Assembly (NCBI GenBank): GCA_943787485.1
Contig: CALSMP010000015.1
Location: forward strand, 1-43,867
From: an uncultured Luminiphilus sp.
Lineage (GTDB): Bacteria > Pseudomonadota > Gammaproteobacteria > Pseudomonadales > Halieaceae
Direction: 5' to 3'
Length of the DNA: 43,867 bases
Every line of letters starts with the position of its first letter. Positions within the stretch are counted from its first letter, which is position 1. Below the pieces are notes generated by a model. It searched no databases. It saw only the letters and a program-made list of their open reading frames with translations, and was not told where the DNA came from. Made by a program: the position numbers and the translations under genes. This document shows, piece by piece, positions 34,518 to 43,867 of the stretch.

Positions 34518-34942
34518 GACCTGCCAGTCCCCGTCAGATAAAAACTCCAGCCGGCCACTGCCCCGGCGAATCCCTGAAGCAGCAGGCCAAGCATTGATCG
34601 CGCCGCAGCAAACCCCACAAGGCCTAAGGTCGCTTCCATGATTATGTGAAGAGCAATGAGCGCAACAAAACCGGCGCTCAAATACCAGATAAGGGGAGCA
34701 CCGCCCAGCCAATGGCACAAGCGCGCGGCGACCGGCATAGCGATAAGCAGTGCCAAGGCGATTAGCGGCAGATAAGAACCCACCATACCAAGCCAATCTC
34801 GCCCAATACTCGCCAGCACGTCAGCGAGCGCCGGGGTCAACCCAAAGCCGATGAGGGTAAGCATCACTTCCAACGTACTGATCAAGCTGGCAACGAGGTA
34901 TGCCACCACCACCGACAAAAAATAGGCCATCACCGCTCGCAC
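34514..34942 (-). CDS. Small four-helix inner-membrane protein
   Basis: 142 residues from GTG at 34,942 with AAAGGAG 7 nt upstream. Four hydrophobic segments are visible (FLSVVVAYLVASLISTL, YLPLIALALLIAMPVAA, LIWYLSAGFVALIALHII, MLGLLLQGFAGAVAGWSFYL). No enzymatic motif and no recognised family. Its stop codon overlaps the GTG of the hydroxylase gene, so it is the first gene of the operon and its product may act with the downstream enzymes at the membrane. Confidence 0.8.
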   Translation of the reverse strand: MRAVMAYFLSVVVAYLVASLISTLEVMLTLIGFGLTPALADVLASIGRDWLGMVGSYLPLIALALLIAMPVAARLCHWLGGAPLIWYLSAGFVALIALHIIMEATLGLVGFAAARSMLGLLLQGFAGAVAGWSFYLTGTGRS

Positions 34943-35090
34943 TCAAAAACTCCTTTTAATAGTTAGCTCAAGATTGTTCTTTGGCTAAAAAACGACCAGA
35001 CAAAAGTCGTCGCAAAAATCATCATGGCACGCGGATCAAGGTATAGTACAGACACTGTCAACATGCCACTGCATCAGGAGCCCTCGACAC

Positions 35091-36182
35091 ATGTTCTTAT
35101 CCTCGTCTCCTCGCCAGACCTTGGCCACTGCTTGCTTGCTGTGCCTGTGCCTTAGCGCTTCCGCTACCGATTACCATATCAACATTCTTGCCACCGGACT
35201 TGATAAGCCTTGGTCTCTGGCTGAACTGCCCGATCAGCAGGGGTTTCTCGTCACCGAAAAATCAGGACAGCTGTTGAAACTGGGGGCCGACGGCGCTGTA
35301 TCGGTCGTAACTGGAACGCCTGAGGTCTACTTCAAGAGTCAGGGCGGACTGCTAGACGTCATCATCGATCCGGCCTTTAGCAGCAATCAACGGATTTTTC
35401 TCTCCTATGCCGCGGGCGATGGCGACAGCAACCGCACCACGGTGGCCAGTGCACGCTTGACCGATCAGGGGCTACAAGACTTAACCGTTATTTTGGAAGT
35501 AAATCCGGCAAAAGCAAAAGCGGCCCACTACGGAGGTAAGCTCGCGTTTTTGCCCGACGGATCGCTGCTGGTAAGCGTGGGCGAGGGCTTTGAATACCGC
35601 GAGCAAGCTCAGGCGCTCGACAGCGAGCTGGGTAAACTGTTACGCATACTCCCCGATGGGACCGCCCCCTCAGACAATCCCTTTCCCGAGCAGGCACCCC
35701 GGGTATACAGCTACGGGCATCGAAACCCGCAGGGACTCGCCGTCGACCCCGTAACGGGCACCCTCTGGATGACCGAGCACGGCCCCAAAGGTGGCGATGA
35801 ACTCAATCGCATTGAACCCGGCAACAACTATGGGTGGCCGGCAATCACCTACGGCGTCGATTACTCAGGGGCCATCATTTCACCCTACACGGAAGCCGAC
35901 GGCATGGAGCAACCCGTCGTTCATTGGGTTCCCAGCATCGCACTCTCGGGGTTAGCGGTTTACCGCAGTGAGGCCTTCCCCAATTGGGATGGCAGCTTGC
36001 TGATCGGAGCACTCAAAGACCAGAAGTTATACCGGCTAACACCAAACGACACCGGCTTTGACCAAAGCGAGCCGTTCCCCGATGTGAGCGGCCGAATCAG
36101 GGATGTCAGAGTGCTCAGCGATGGCAGCATCGCCGCGGTATCCGATGAGGGTTCGATCTATCACATACGCCCGGAACACTGA
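35091..36182 (+). CDS. PQQ-dependent aldose sugar dehydrogenase-like protein (YliI/Asd type)
   Basis: 363 residues from ATG at 35,091 with AGGAG upstream. Signal peptide ATACLLCLCLSASATDYHI, so periplasmic. The six-bladed propeller of the soluble glucose/sugar dehydrogenase family is read from LDKPWSLAELPDQQGFLVTE, HYGGKLAFLPDGSLLVSVGE, YGHRNPQGLAVDPVTGTLWM and TEHGPKGGDELNRIEPGNNY with GWP. These blocks include residues that hold the quinone and Ca2+ in the family. The enzyme oxidises aldoses with PQQ and passes electrons to the respiratory chain. No PQQ synthesis genes are in the window. It is divergent from the membrane-protein operon. Confidence 0.9.
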   Translation: MFLSSSPRQTLATACLLCLCLSASATDYHINILATGLDKPWSLAELPDQQGFLVTEKSGQLLKLGADGAVSVVTGTPEVYFKSQGGLLDVIIDPAFSSNQRIFLSYAAGDGDSNRTTVASARLTDQGLQDLTVILEVNPAKAKAAHYGGKLAFLPDGSLLVSVGEGFEYREQAQALDSELGKLLRILPDGTAPSDNPFPEQAPRVYSYGHRNPQGLAVDPVTGTLWMTEHGPKGGDELNRIEPGNNYGWPAITYGVDYSGAIISPYTEADGMEQPVVHWVPSIALSGLAVYRSEAFPNWDGSLLIGALKDQKLYRLTPNDTGFDQSEPFPDVSGRIRDVRVLSDGSIAAVSDEGSIYHIRPEH

Positions 36183-36297
36183 TTCACCCGTTCTCTTTGA
36201 AATAGCACCTCGTCGCATTTTGAAGCGTTCGAGCCGGCGACTAACACCGCTTCGCTTACACTGAGAACCCTCAGATCCAAAGCCAAGGATATCTGAC

Positions 36298-37584
36298 ATG
36301 ATCGAACTGCCTCTCATGCTCCCCTGCGGCGCCACCCTCCCTAATCGCTTATGTAAAGCCGCGATGACCGAGGGCCTGGCCAACCCGTCGGGCCACGCCA
36401 CCCCGGCGCTCACCCGTCTCTACGGTTTGTGGAGTGATGGCGGGGCCGGCCTCCTGCTGTCGGGCAATGTGCAAATCGATGCCGATCATCTGGAACGCCC
36501 GGGCAACGTTATTGTTGACCGAGAGCCCGACCCCCAGGTCATGGACGCGCTTAAGCAATGGGCGAGCGCTGGCACTCGCAATGGTAACCATTTTTGGGCG
36601 CAGATCAGCCACGCAGGGCGGCAGTGTCAAAAAATGGTAAACCCGCGCCCCAAAGCGCCTTCAGCGGTCAAATTAGGCCTCCCTGGAGGACAGTTTGGTG
36701 AGCCGGTCGCCATGTCTGAGGGAGATATTCAAACCGTTATCACCGGATTTGCGCGTTGCGCGCGGGTCCTAAAAGACGCCGGGTTTACCGGCGTTCAAGT
36801 GCATGCTGCCCACGGGTATTTGCTGTCACAGTTTCTCAGTCCGCGCTCCAACCAACGATCCGACCAGTGGGGTGGCACCCTCGAAAACCGCGCTCGGGCA
36901 CTGCTCGAGTCAGTTCGTGCGGTCCGCCTTGCGGTGGGCCCGGACTTCCCGGTCGGGGTCAAACTCAATAGCGCGGATTTTCAGCGCGGCGGATTTGACT
37001 TTGACGAGAGCCTGCAAGTCGCCAAGTGGTTAGAGGCCGAGGGAGTAGATCTACTCGAAATTTCGGGCGGCACCTACGAGCAACCCCGCCTGCTGAATGT
37101 CGATGGCATCGAGCCGGTGGAGTCCCAGTCGGTAAAAGCCTCGACCCGGGCTCGCGAAGCCTACTTCGTTGACTTTGCCCAAGCCATGCGCAAGGAACTC
37201 ACCGTACCACTCATGGTAACAGGCGGCTTGAGGCGTCTCGACGCGATGGAAAACGCACTGGAGACCGGAAGCGCCGATGTGATTGGTATTGGGCGACCCC
37301 TCTGTGCCATGCCAGATGCCATCAGCCAGCTGCTGTCTGGTCGGGAGGAGCTGCCTCGCTTTGAAAATCACTTGTCGCTTCTCCCGCGCTGGTTGAAATT
37401 TCTAGAGGCCATCAAACTGTTCAAAACCCTTGGAACTTTCGCCACTCAATACTGGTACTACGAACAAATAAGCTTGCTTGGACACACCGGTGAGATTGAT
37501 CCGAAGCTATCGGTGTTCAAAGCCACCCAGCGGCAAATGAAGTCGGCTACTGCATGGGTCGCCGCGAGGCCGCCGAGCCCGTGA
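36298..37584 (+). CDS. NADH:flavin oxidoreductase, Old Yellow Enzyme family
   Basis: 428 residues from ATG at 36,298 with AAGGATA upstream. The FMN-binding TIM barrel shows [66 protein letters not shown] with LLESV, and [16 protein letters not shown] plus [14 protein letters not shown]. The HAAH pair supplies the substrate-binding residues (His-His form of the 2,4-dienoyl-CoA-reductase-like branch), but the C-terminal iron-sulphur and FAD domains of that enzyme are absent. These enzymes reduce activated double bonds with NAD(P)H. The physiological substrate is unknown. yaiI starts 22 bp downstream, so they may share a transcript. Confidence 0.9.
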   Translation: MIELPLMLPCGATLPNRLCKAAMTEGLANPSGHATPALTRLYGLWSDGGAGLLLSGNVQIDADHLERPGNVIVDREPDPQVMDALKQWASAGTRNGNHFWAQISHAGRQCQKMVNPRPKAPSAVKLGLPGGQFGEPVAMSEGDIQTVITGFARCARVLKDAGFTGVQVHAAHGYLLSQFLSPRSNQRSDQWGGTLENRARALLESVRAVRLAVGPDFPVGVKLNSADFQRGGFDFDESLQVAKWLEAEGVDLLEISGGTYEQPRLLNVDGIEPVESQSVKASTRAREAYFVDFAQAMRKELTVPLMVTGGLRRLDAMENALETGSADVIGIGRPLCAMPDAISQLLSGREELPRFENHLSLLPRWLKFLEAIKLFKTLGTFATQYWYYEQISLLGHTGEIDPKLSVFKATQRQMKSATAWVAARPPSP

Positions 37585-37606
37585 TCAAGGGTACGAGGAA
37601 CCCGCC

Positions 37607-38059
37607 ATGAAAATTTGGGTCGATGCCGATGCCTGTCCTGTGGTCATCAAAGAAATTCTTTGCAGAGCGGCCACCAAGCGGCAAATCGAGACCGCCTTCG
37701 TCGCCAATCAATTGATTCGATTGCCACCCTCCCCTTGGTTAAAAAGCCTGCAGGTCCCAAAAGGATTTGACGTGGCGGATGATGAAATTGTGCAACGGGC
37801 ACAACAAGGTGATTTGGTCGTCACCGCGGATATCCCGCTGGCTGCTGAGATCTTGGCCAAGGGTGGATTTGTCATTACGCCGAGGGGCGAGCGATACACC
37901 GAGAACACCATCAAACAACGACTTCAGCTGCGGGATTTTATGGAGACCATGCGCTCATCTGGCGAGCACACCGGCGGCCCGGCACCAATGAATCAGGCTG
38001 ATCGCAAACAATTTGCAGATCAACTGGACCGGCTCCTACAACGCTACAGCAACGTCTGA
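37607..38059 (+). CDS. yaiI: YaiI/YqxD family protein (DUF188)
   Basis: 150 residues, the family's usual length, with GAGGAA before ATG at 37,607. Starts [20 protein letters not shown], diagnostic of the family, with [20 protein letters not shown] and [17 protein letters not shown] further on. The Asp-rich N-terminus resembles PIN-like nuclease folds, but no activity is established that I can assign. Cytoplasmic. It lies between the Old Yellow Enzyme gene (22 bp) and the MFS gene (6 bp), suggesting an operon. Confidence 0.93.
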   Translation: MKIWVDADACPVVIKEILCRAATKRQIETAFVANQLIRLPPSPWLKSLQVPKGFDVADDEIVQRAQQGDLVVTADIPLAAEILAKGGFVITPRGERYTENTIKQRLQLRDFMETMRSSGEHTGGPAPMNQADRKQFADQLDRLLQRYSNV

Positions 38060-38065
38060 GCTTTC

Positions 38066-39230
38066 ATGACGGTCAAGCGCGAAATTTGGTTGCTTGCGAT
38101 TTGCTCGGCGGTGGTCACCGCCAATGCCTACTATATTCACCCCATTATCCGAGCGGTCGCCGAATCCTTCGCGGTGAGTGAAAGTCAGGTGGGCTGGGTG
38201 CCGGCGCTCAACCAGATCGCCCTCGCCTTGGGTGTCATCCTGCTGCTGCCGTTGGGCGACCGGGTCAATAATCGCATGCTGGTCCGGGTGTGCTTAATGG
38301 TACAGGTATTGGCGCTCCTGGTAATGGCTACATCACCCAGTTTCTGGTTGTTCACGGCAGCGTCAACGACGCTGGGATTCACCACCGTAACGCCCTACTT
38401 GTTACCGGCTTACGTGTCCCCGTCGCATCGAAGTTGCCAAGCTGGGTTATGCCACCGCCATGCTGACCGCTGGAGTGATCGCCGGGGTACAACTTTCTCG
38501 ACTCCTATCAGGCGTGATCGGCGAGTTCACTGATTGGCGTTGGGTGTACGCGATGGCAGCGATGCTCATGGCAGCGGCGAGCGTTGTGCTGCCCAAAATC
38601 ATGTCCGATGAAAATACGTCCAAGGCAGATATCAATTATCCGGCGTTACTGCGATCACTACTGCATCTAGTCGCCCAACACCCTCGAGTCATGATTTCAG
38701 CAACTATTCAGGGGCTGAATTTTGCGATGTTTATTGCGCTCTGGCTGGCGATCAGCCTGCACTTAACCAGCGATGCCATCGGCTACGGCTATGACCTGGT
38801 TGGCTACCTCACCGCATTCTCAGCGATTGGTTTGACGACCGCCTCCAGCTTAGGACGGTGGGCTGACCGCCGTGGCCCCGAGCATGCGCGCCTGGTCCTG
38901 GCACTGATTCAACCTGTTGGCTTGGTTCTGCTCTTTTTTGGCGGTGAGCACTGGCTGTGGCTATTACCCCCCATTGCTCTACTCAGTATTGTCGGACCTG
39001 TGATCGACATCACGGGTCGCATGACAGGTCTGCGCGAAGACCCCGCTGTCAGAACGCGACTGATGGCACTGTATGTGGGGCTGATGTTTCTGGGCGGAGG
39101 TCTGGGCAGCCTCGCCGGCACTTGGGCTTATGACCATGGAAGCTGGCCGGGTGTCATCGCGTTGTTGATGGTATTGTCAGCAATCATCTGCGTACTTGCT
39201 TTTAGGGAAGCGAAGGGAGCTCGGCACTAA
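38066..39230 (+). CDS. MFS transporter, one frameshift at 38,418-38,421
   Basis: From ATG at 38,066 the N-terminal half shows TANAYYIHPIIRAVAESF, SQVGWVPALNQIALALGVIL and LPLGDRVNNRMLVRVCLMVQ, the loop 2-3 signature region of MFS proteins. The frame is lost at TCCCCG; removing one C (38,418-38,421) joins it to RRIEVAKLGYATAMLTAGVI and the rest to 39,230, for about 387 residues and twelve membrane segments. The style (drug-efflux or DHA-like, similar to YtbD/YnfM-type) does not reveal the substrate. The one-base excess sits in a C-run, so a sequencing error is plausible. It follows yaiI by 6 bp. Confidence 0.85.
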
Positions 39231-39394
39231 CGGCCAACGCCGATTGGCGCTTTGCGTCATTCTGTCTGACAAAGGGTACGCCTTGTGGGCCGGCGATTCA
39301 CGGCTTTACCGATGGTAGGGGCAAGCGACAATATCACTGGCGTTGTTGTTTTTGCGCCCTGATCCCGGCCGTCCGTGGTCGACGGGTGACCACG

Positions 39395-39961
39395 CTACTT
39401 CTTATCAGCCGACTTTCCGCCATAGAGCGCCATAATCTCCGCAATTTCGGCTTCGTCCAATCTATCGTTGCCCTTAGCGTAGGCCGCAGCAAACCGGCCG
39501 TACATTTCGGCATTGAGCGCGTTGGCACTGCCGCAATCCCGTGTCGCCACGACCTTACCGGGCACACCCGCAATAACCGAATTCTCGGGAAACACCGAGT
39601 TCTCGGTCACGATCGTATTACCTGCGACTATAGAATTAGCGCCAATTTTCGCGCCGTCCATAATCGTTGCGTTAATGCCGATAAGACAGCGGTCACCAAT
39701 TTCACAGCCATGTAATGTCGCGTGATGCGTAATGGAACAGTCTTCCCCGATAACAGTCGGCGTCATAGCACCCACATGGATCATGACAAAGTCTTGGATG
39801 TTGGTGCGCGCACCGATCACAATTTCATGAAACTCAGCACGCGTCACGACATTGGGCCAGATGGACACGCCTGGCCCCACGTAAACTTTGCCGTATAGCC
39901 AGGCGCTCTCGTGTATAAACACCGGATTATCTAAGGTGACGGAATCACTAATGTGGCCCAT
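39395..39961 (-). CDS. Gamma-carbonic anhydrase-family hexapeptide protein (YrdA/CaiE type)
   Basis: 188 residues from ATG at 39,961. Left-handed beta-helix hexapeptide repeats run from SVTLDNPVFIHESAWLYGKV through VSIWPNVVTRAEFHEIVIGA and TNIQDFVMIHVG to CLIGINATIMDGAKIGANSI. Zinc ligands fit His in MIHVG and the HH in SITHHATLHGCEIGD. The form resembles the YrdA/PaaY branch, whose carbonic anhydrase activity is often weak or unproven. The C-terminal tail (DEAEIAEIMALYGG) is helical. Cytoplasmic trimer expected. It is convergent with the MFS gene. With the tandem alpha type at 7,599 the window holds two unrelated carbonic anhydrase families. Confidence 0.88.
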   Translation of the reverse strand: MGHISDSVTLDNPVFIHESAWLYGKVYVGPGVSIWPNVVTRAEFHEIVIGARTNIQDFVMIHVGAMTPTVIGEDCSITHHATLHGCEIGDRCLIGINATIMDGAKIGANSIVAGNTIVTENSVFPENSVIAGVPGKVVATRDCGSANALNAEMYGRFAAAYAKGNDRLDEAEIAEIMALYGGKSADKK

Positions 39962-40176
39962 GGACTTCTTCTCTTTATTTATTTGATACGACTATCTTAG
40001 CTCAACACATACAGAGATACTTTTTACCTGTCAAACCAGCCGGAGTCGCCTGCAAGCCAGTCCGAGTGCGAACACGGCCAGCTAGGGTCTGAAGCTATTT
40101 TCACCATGCATGAACGCGGCGCTTGCGCTCGAGTGCCCACCTTTCTGCCACCTCGCCATTGCACACCAGGGTTTTC

Positions 40177-42022
40177 ATGCGTACCCGACACAGCTGACGA
40201 CATTTCGTTTTCCACCGGACAAGCCAGTCGCGAGCTCTTGCTCCAAAAGCTGTGGCGGACGCACTTGCGCCGATACTTTTCGTGACAACCGGCGACCGGG
40301 TCGGATTGCTAGCGCTCGCCTTGCCTGCTCGCGGCCAAGGTGCGGTCTCATCGGCCATCCCGTTTTTGTTGAAAGCCCTCGTCGACGGGCTCGAGAGCTC
40401 CCAATCGCAGTCGCCCATCGGCGCTTCATTGGTTACTGGCTGCTGGTGCTTAGCCTACGGCGGCGCCCGACTTGCCAACACACTATTTGCAGAGCTGCGC
40501 GACACCCTGTTCGGCCGGGTCACCGAACGCGCTATGCGCAGTCATTGGCTTGCAAGTGTCTTCCGCCACGTCCACAGCTCTGGACCTCGACTATCACCTC
40601 AATCGCCGCAAACCGGTGGTCTCGCGCGCGATATCGAGCGTGGCTCCTCAGCGCATCAGCTTTCTGATGCGCTTTTTTCATTTTCAATATCGCCCCCACG
40701 CTGTTTGGAGATCAGCATCGTCGCCGGCATTCTTGTGGTAATCAGTTACGGCGCTCAGTACGCCGCGGTGGTCGATCGTTATCGGTGCTCGGTCTACGCG
40801 CGGCTTTTCCTTTCGCGCGACTCACCTGGCGCACCCAGTTTCGTGCGCGATGTGAACGACGGCTGACTCCGACAGCAATACCCGAGCCATCGATAGCCTC
40901 CTCAACTACGAAACCGTCAAGTACTTCAACAATGAGTCCTTTGAAGCGGAGCGCTACGACGAAGCACTGGCGACCTGGGAGCAGGCGCGGCGAAAAAACC
41001 GCCTGTCGCTGTTCGCCCTTAACGCAGGTCAGGCTAGCATTATCGCGCTTAGCCAAACGCTTATGCTGGCCATGGCAGCAACAGCGGTTCGTGCAGATGA
41101 GATGTCCCTGGGGGATTTCGTATTAATTAATCAGTTTATGCTGCAGTTGTTTATACCTCTCAGTTTCCTGGGCTTTGTCTATCGGGAGATTAAGGCCTCT
41201 CTCGCCAATATCGAACGCCTGTTCGGGATCTTGGAAACCCCTGCAACCGTTGCAGACCGCGCCGATAGTCCGGTGATTCGGGTGACGCCAGGGGCAATCT
41301 CGTTTGATCGCGTGTCGTTTTCCTACCGCGATGACCAGCCGGTCCTGCGGGATATTTCGTTTACGGTTGAGGGAGGGCAGACCGTGGCCTTGGTTGGGGC
41401 CAGCGGCGCCGGCAAATCGACGCTGGTCAAGCTGCTATTTCGCTTTTATGACCCGACCTCGGGGACCATTCAAATTGATAGCCAGTCCATCGAAAGAGTC
41501 ACCCTCGCCTCGCTGCGCCAATCGATTGCGATCGTGCCTCAAGACTGCGTGCTGTTTAACGACAGTCTGCGCGAGAATATCCGCTACGGCAGACCTTCAG
41601 CGACTGATGCAGAAGTAGAGCTAGCGGTAAACGCCGCCCATCTCGACCAGTTCGTCAGTCAGCTACACCACGGTCTGGACACCACCGTCGGCGAGCGCGG
41701 ACTCAAATTGTCGGGGGGTGAGCGCCAGCGTGTCGCCATTGCCCGCGCAGTCCTTAAAAACGCGCCGATACTCGTTTTTGACGAGGCCACTTCGAGTCTC
41801 GACAGTCACGCTGAGCAGGCGGTGCTCAGTGCGTTTCGAGAGCTCGCAGGACGTCACACCGCGCTGGTCATTGCCCATCGTTTATCAACCATTGTCGATG
41901 CCGACAAAATTGTCGTGCTCTACGACGGAAAGGTCGTAGAGTCAGGGTCACATGAGCAACTGCTAAGCGCCGATGGCCACTACGCAGCCCTCTGGCAAGC
42001 GCAACTGCGCGAGCGAGCCTAG
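40177..42022 (+). pseudogene. Atm1-type ABC exporter (fused permease-ATPase), N-terminal half broken by several frameshifts
   Basis: ATG at 40,177 (AGG upstream) begins MRTRHS, then the frame is lost. Recognisable pieces follow in different frames: SSAIPFLLKALVDGLE, YGGARLANTLFAELRDTLFG with RVTERAMR, TGGLARDIERG, EISIVAGILVV and NYETVKYFNNESFEAERYDE. The last is a hallmark of the Atm1/HMT1 family, which exports glutathione-linked compounds. From about 40,865 the frame is continuous and the ATPase is intact: GASGAGKST (Walker A), VPQDCVLFN (Q-loop), LSGGERQRVAIARA (signature), ILVFDEAT (Walker B), IAHRLST (H-loop). Roughly five indels fall in 40,190-40,900. Local sequence error is as likely as decay, since the ATPase half is perfect. 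Its stop lies 3 bp before the ABC-F start. Confidence 0.85.
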
Positions 42023-42025
42023 CCT

Positions 42026-43867
42026 GTGATTATCTTTGAGGGTATTAGCTTACGCAGGGGACCACAGGTGCTGTTCAGCGGTGCTTCGATCACCCTGCAG
42101 CCCGGACAGAACATAGCGCTTATCGGCGCCAATGGTGCCGGCAAATCCAGTCTCTTCTCCATGCTCCTGGGCGAGCTGCAGGCCGACCAAGGCAATATTC
42201 GAGGGCTTGATGGGCTGCGACTCGCTCACATGGCGCAGGAAAGCGAGCGCTCTTCGCTGTCCGCCACCGACTATGTGATCGCCGGTGATGCAGCGGTTTG
42301 GTCAACACTTAATGCTATCGCCGAAAGCGAGCAACGCGAGGATTTTGAGAGTGCAGCGATCCAGCACCAACAGCTGGAAACCCTCGATGGCTACAGTGCA
42401 CCGCGCCGGGCGCAACAATTGTTGTTGGGGCTTGGCTTTGCTCTCGAAAAACTTGAGCACCCGGTACAGCAATTTTCTGGGGGCTGGCGGATTCGGCTCA
42501 ATCTCGCACGCGCCTTGATGACCCCCTCCGATGTGCTGTTACTCGATGAGCCAACCAACCACCTCGATCTCGATGCGACGCTGTGGCTGCAAGCTTGGCT
42601 TCAAAACTACGATGGCACCTTGTTCATGATCTCCCACGACCGGGATTTTATCGACGCCACCTGTCAGCGTGTACTTAAAATAGAGCATCAGCAGCTCACC
42701 GCCTATCGAGGCGGCTATTCTGACTATGAACAGCAGCGCACCGAGCAGCTGGCACAGCAACAGGCGACATTTGAAAAACAACAGCGCCGGGTCGCGGAAA
42801 TCGAAGATTTTGTGCGCCGATTTCGCGCCAAGGCAACAAAAGCGAAACAAGCACAGTCACGACTCAAAGAACTCGAGCGCATGCAACGGGTGGCGCCGGC
42901 CCACGTCGATTCGCCATTTTGCTTCACGTTTCCCGAGCCAGGGCGCGCCAGCGACCCGTTATTGACCCTCGACCACGCTAAAATCGGATATGCAGAGCAC
43001 ACCGTTTTGACGGATGTAGCGCTTACTTTGCGACCGGGAGATCGCATTGGCTTGCTCGGCAAGAACGGCGCAGGCAAGTCGACTTTACTCAAGAGCATTA
43101 CCGGTGCACTGCCTGCGTTGCTCGAGGGCCAGCGCATGCCAGTGGTGCACTACCTGCGCATCGGCTATTTCGACCAGCAGCAGCTCGACGTGTTGGATCT
43201 GGAGGCCAGCCCGTCTGTCTCCATCTGCAGCGGCTGATCGCCCGATCCGCCCGCGAGCAGCAGGTGCTGGACTTTCTCGGCGGATTCAATTTTCAGCGGC
43301 GATCATGGCAGTCCGGCGTCGATTCAGACCGTTCTCCGGCGGCGAGAAAGGCTCGCCTCGCGCTGGCCATGGTGGTGTGGCAAGATCCCTAACCTGCTGG
43401 TCCTCGACGAACCCACCAACCACTCTGGACCTGGATATGCGTCACGCGCTGGAGGTGGCGCTTCAGGGCTATTCGAAGGGGCGTTGTTGCTGGTCAGCCA
43501 CGATCGTCACTTGCTCCGCAACAGCGTCCGAGCGAACTGCTGCTGGTGCATGAGCGCGCGGTGTGAACGAATACCCTGAGGATATTGCGACCTACGAGCG
43601 CTGGATTCTCTCCAATACGGTGAGCTCTGCAGCGGCGCGTGATAATGAGCCGACGGCAATCCAACCAGCCGACCAATCAGCAACAGCGACTTCGCGCAAA
43701 AATCAGCGTCAAGAAAGCGCGGAGCGTCGATCTCGCCTGCGACCCCTGCAGCAGCAAGTCGATAAAACTGAAAGAGCGCTGGAAAGCGCACAGGAGATAT
43801 TGGCGGCGCTGCAGGCGGAACTCGCCGATCCGGATATCTATGATGATGCGCGCAGGGACGATTTGGC
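42026..43867 (+). pseudogene. YheS-like ABC-F ATPase, frameshifted after 43,200 and cut by the window end
   Basis: From GTG at 42,026 the first nucleotide-binding domain is intact: GANGAGKSS (Walker A), [15 protein letters not shown] (signature) and [20 protein letters not shown]. The linker ([20 protein letters not shown]) and the second Walker A (GKNGAGKST) follow. After about 43,205 the frame shifts repeatedly, but [35 protein letters not shown]-like, LLVLDEPTNH and LLVSHDRH are all recognisable, then a charged C-terminal tail (SAERRSRLRPLQQQVDKTER) to the window edge. ABC-F proteins act on ribosomes in the cytoplasm and have no membrane domain. The clustered indels near the edge suggest poor sequence quality. 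Its start is 3 bp past the exporter stop. Confidence 0.87.

Noticed and set aside
33345..34796. Longer hydroxylase protein starting at 34,796
   Set aside because: The extra 93 residues overlap the membrane-protein gene out of frame and look like shadow sequence; the GTG at 34,517 makes a typical stop-start overlap.
40110..40667. Separate 185-residue plus-strand protein
   Set aside because: Arg/Ser/Pro-rich shadow of the frameshifted ABC exporter; true exporter segments are seen in the other frames.

Overview
The window looks like chromosomal DNA of an aerobic, Gram-negative, probably marine gammaproteobacterium. This rests on gene content only: coq7 (ubiquinone synthesis), a TonB-dependent receptor, an outer-membrane barrel, a BCCT transporter, a Na+:alanine symporter, malonyl-CoA decarboxylase, nei, yaiI and a gamma-carbonic anhydrase, all with gammaproteobacterial-looking proteins. 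The genus cannot be fixed from the sequence alone.

Region 1 (1-~13,400) is an accessory locus at a tRNA gene. It opens with the 5' part of coq7 (minus strand) and an intact CAU-anticodon tRNA (636-712). A tyrosine recombinase starts 87 bp downstream of the tRNA. The 3' part of the tRNA then recurs at about 5198, 5374, 9837, 10976 and 13076. The first copy is an exact 66-bp match, and the copies further away are progressively less exact. The last copy also carries a decayed duplicate of the recombinase leader and start codon, next to an IS3 orfA remnant. The simplest reading is serial integration of several elements at one tRNA. The newest element (about 650-5263) is compact: integrase, a small DNA-binding-like protein, a protein with family-A/T7-like polymerase palm motifs, and a frameshifted leucine-rich-repeat surface protein. 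Older slots carry single cargo genes or scraps: a glycosyltransferase N-terminus, a beta-propeller protein, a GGDEF C-terminus, a lipoprotein with two tandem alpha-carbonic anhydrase domains, a WbdD-like methyltransferase and an FG-GAP repeat protein.

Region 2 (~13,500-39,960) looks like ordinary, well-kept chromosome. It holds a secreted protein downstream of a near-ideal CRP-type palindrome, an SDR dehydrogenase, a glycine-zipper protein, nei, an outer-membrane barrel, a coiled-coil protein, BCCT transporter, malonyl-CoA decarboxylase, Na+:alanine symporter, VOC protein and a ZntB/CorA transporter. Then come a PhnZ-like HD oxygenase next to a TonB receptor, a large sortilin-like propeller protein, and a tight minus-strand operon (membrane protein, TPR-Asp/Asn hydroxylase, iodotyrosine-deiodinase-like nitroreductase, small HExxHxxGxxH protein). 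A PQQ-type sugar dehydrogenase, an Old Yellow Enzyme, yaiI, an MFS transporter and a gamma-carbonic anhydrase follow.

Region 3 (~40,100-43,867) holds an Atm1-type ABC exporter and a YheS-like ABC-F protein. Both are recognisable but broken by many frameshifts, and the second runs off the window. Frameshifts also occur in coq7, the leucine-rich-repeat gene, the sortilin-like gene and the MFS gene. Several sit in G/C homopolymers and they are densest near the window ends, so sequence error near contig ends is as likely as real decay.
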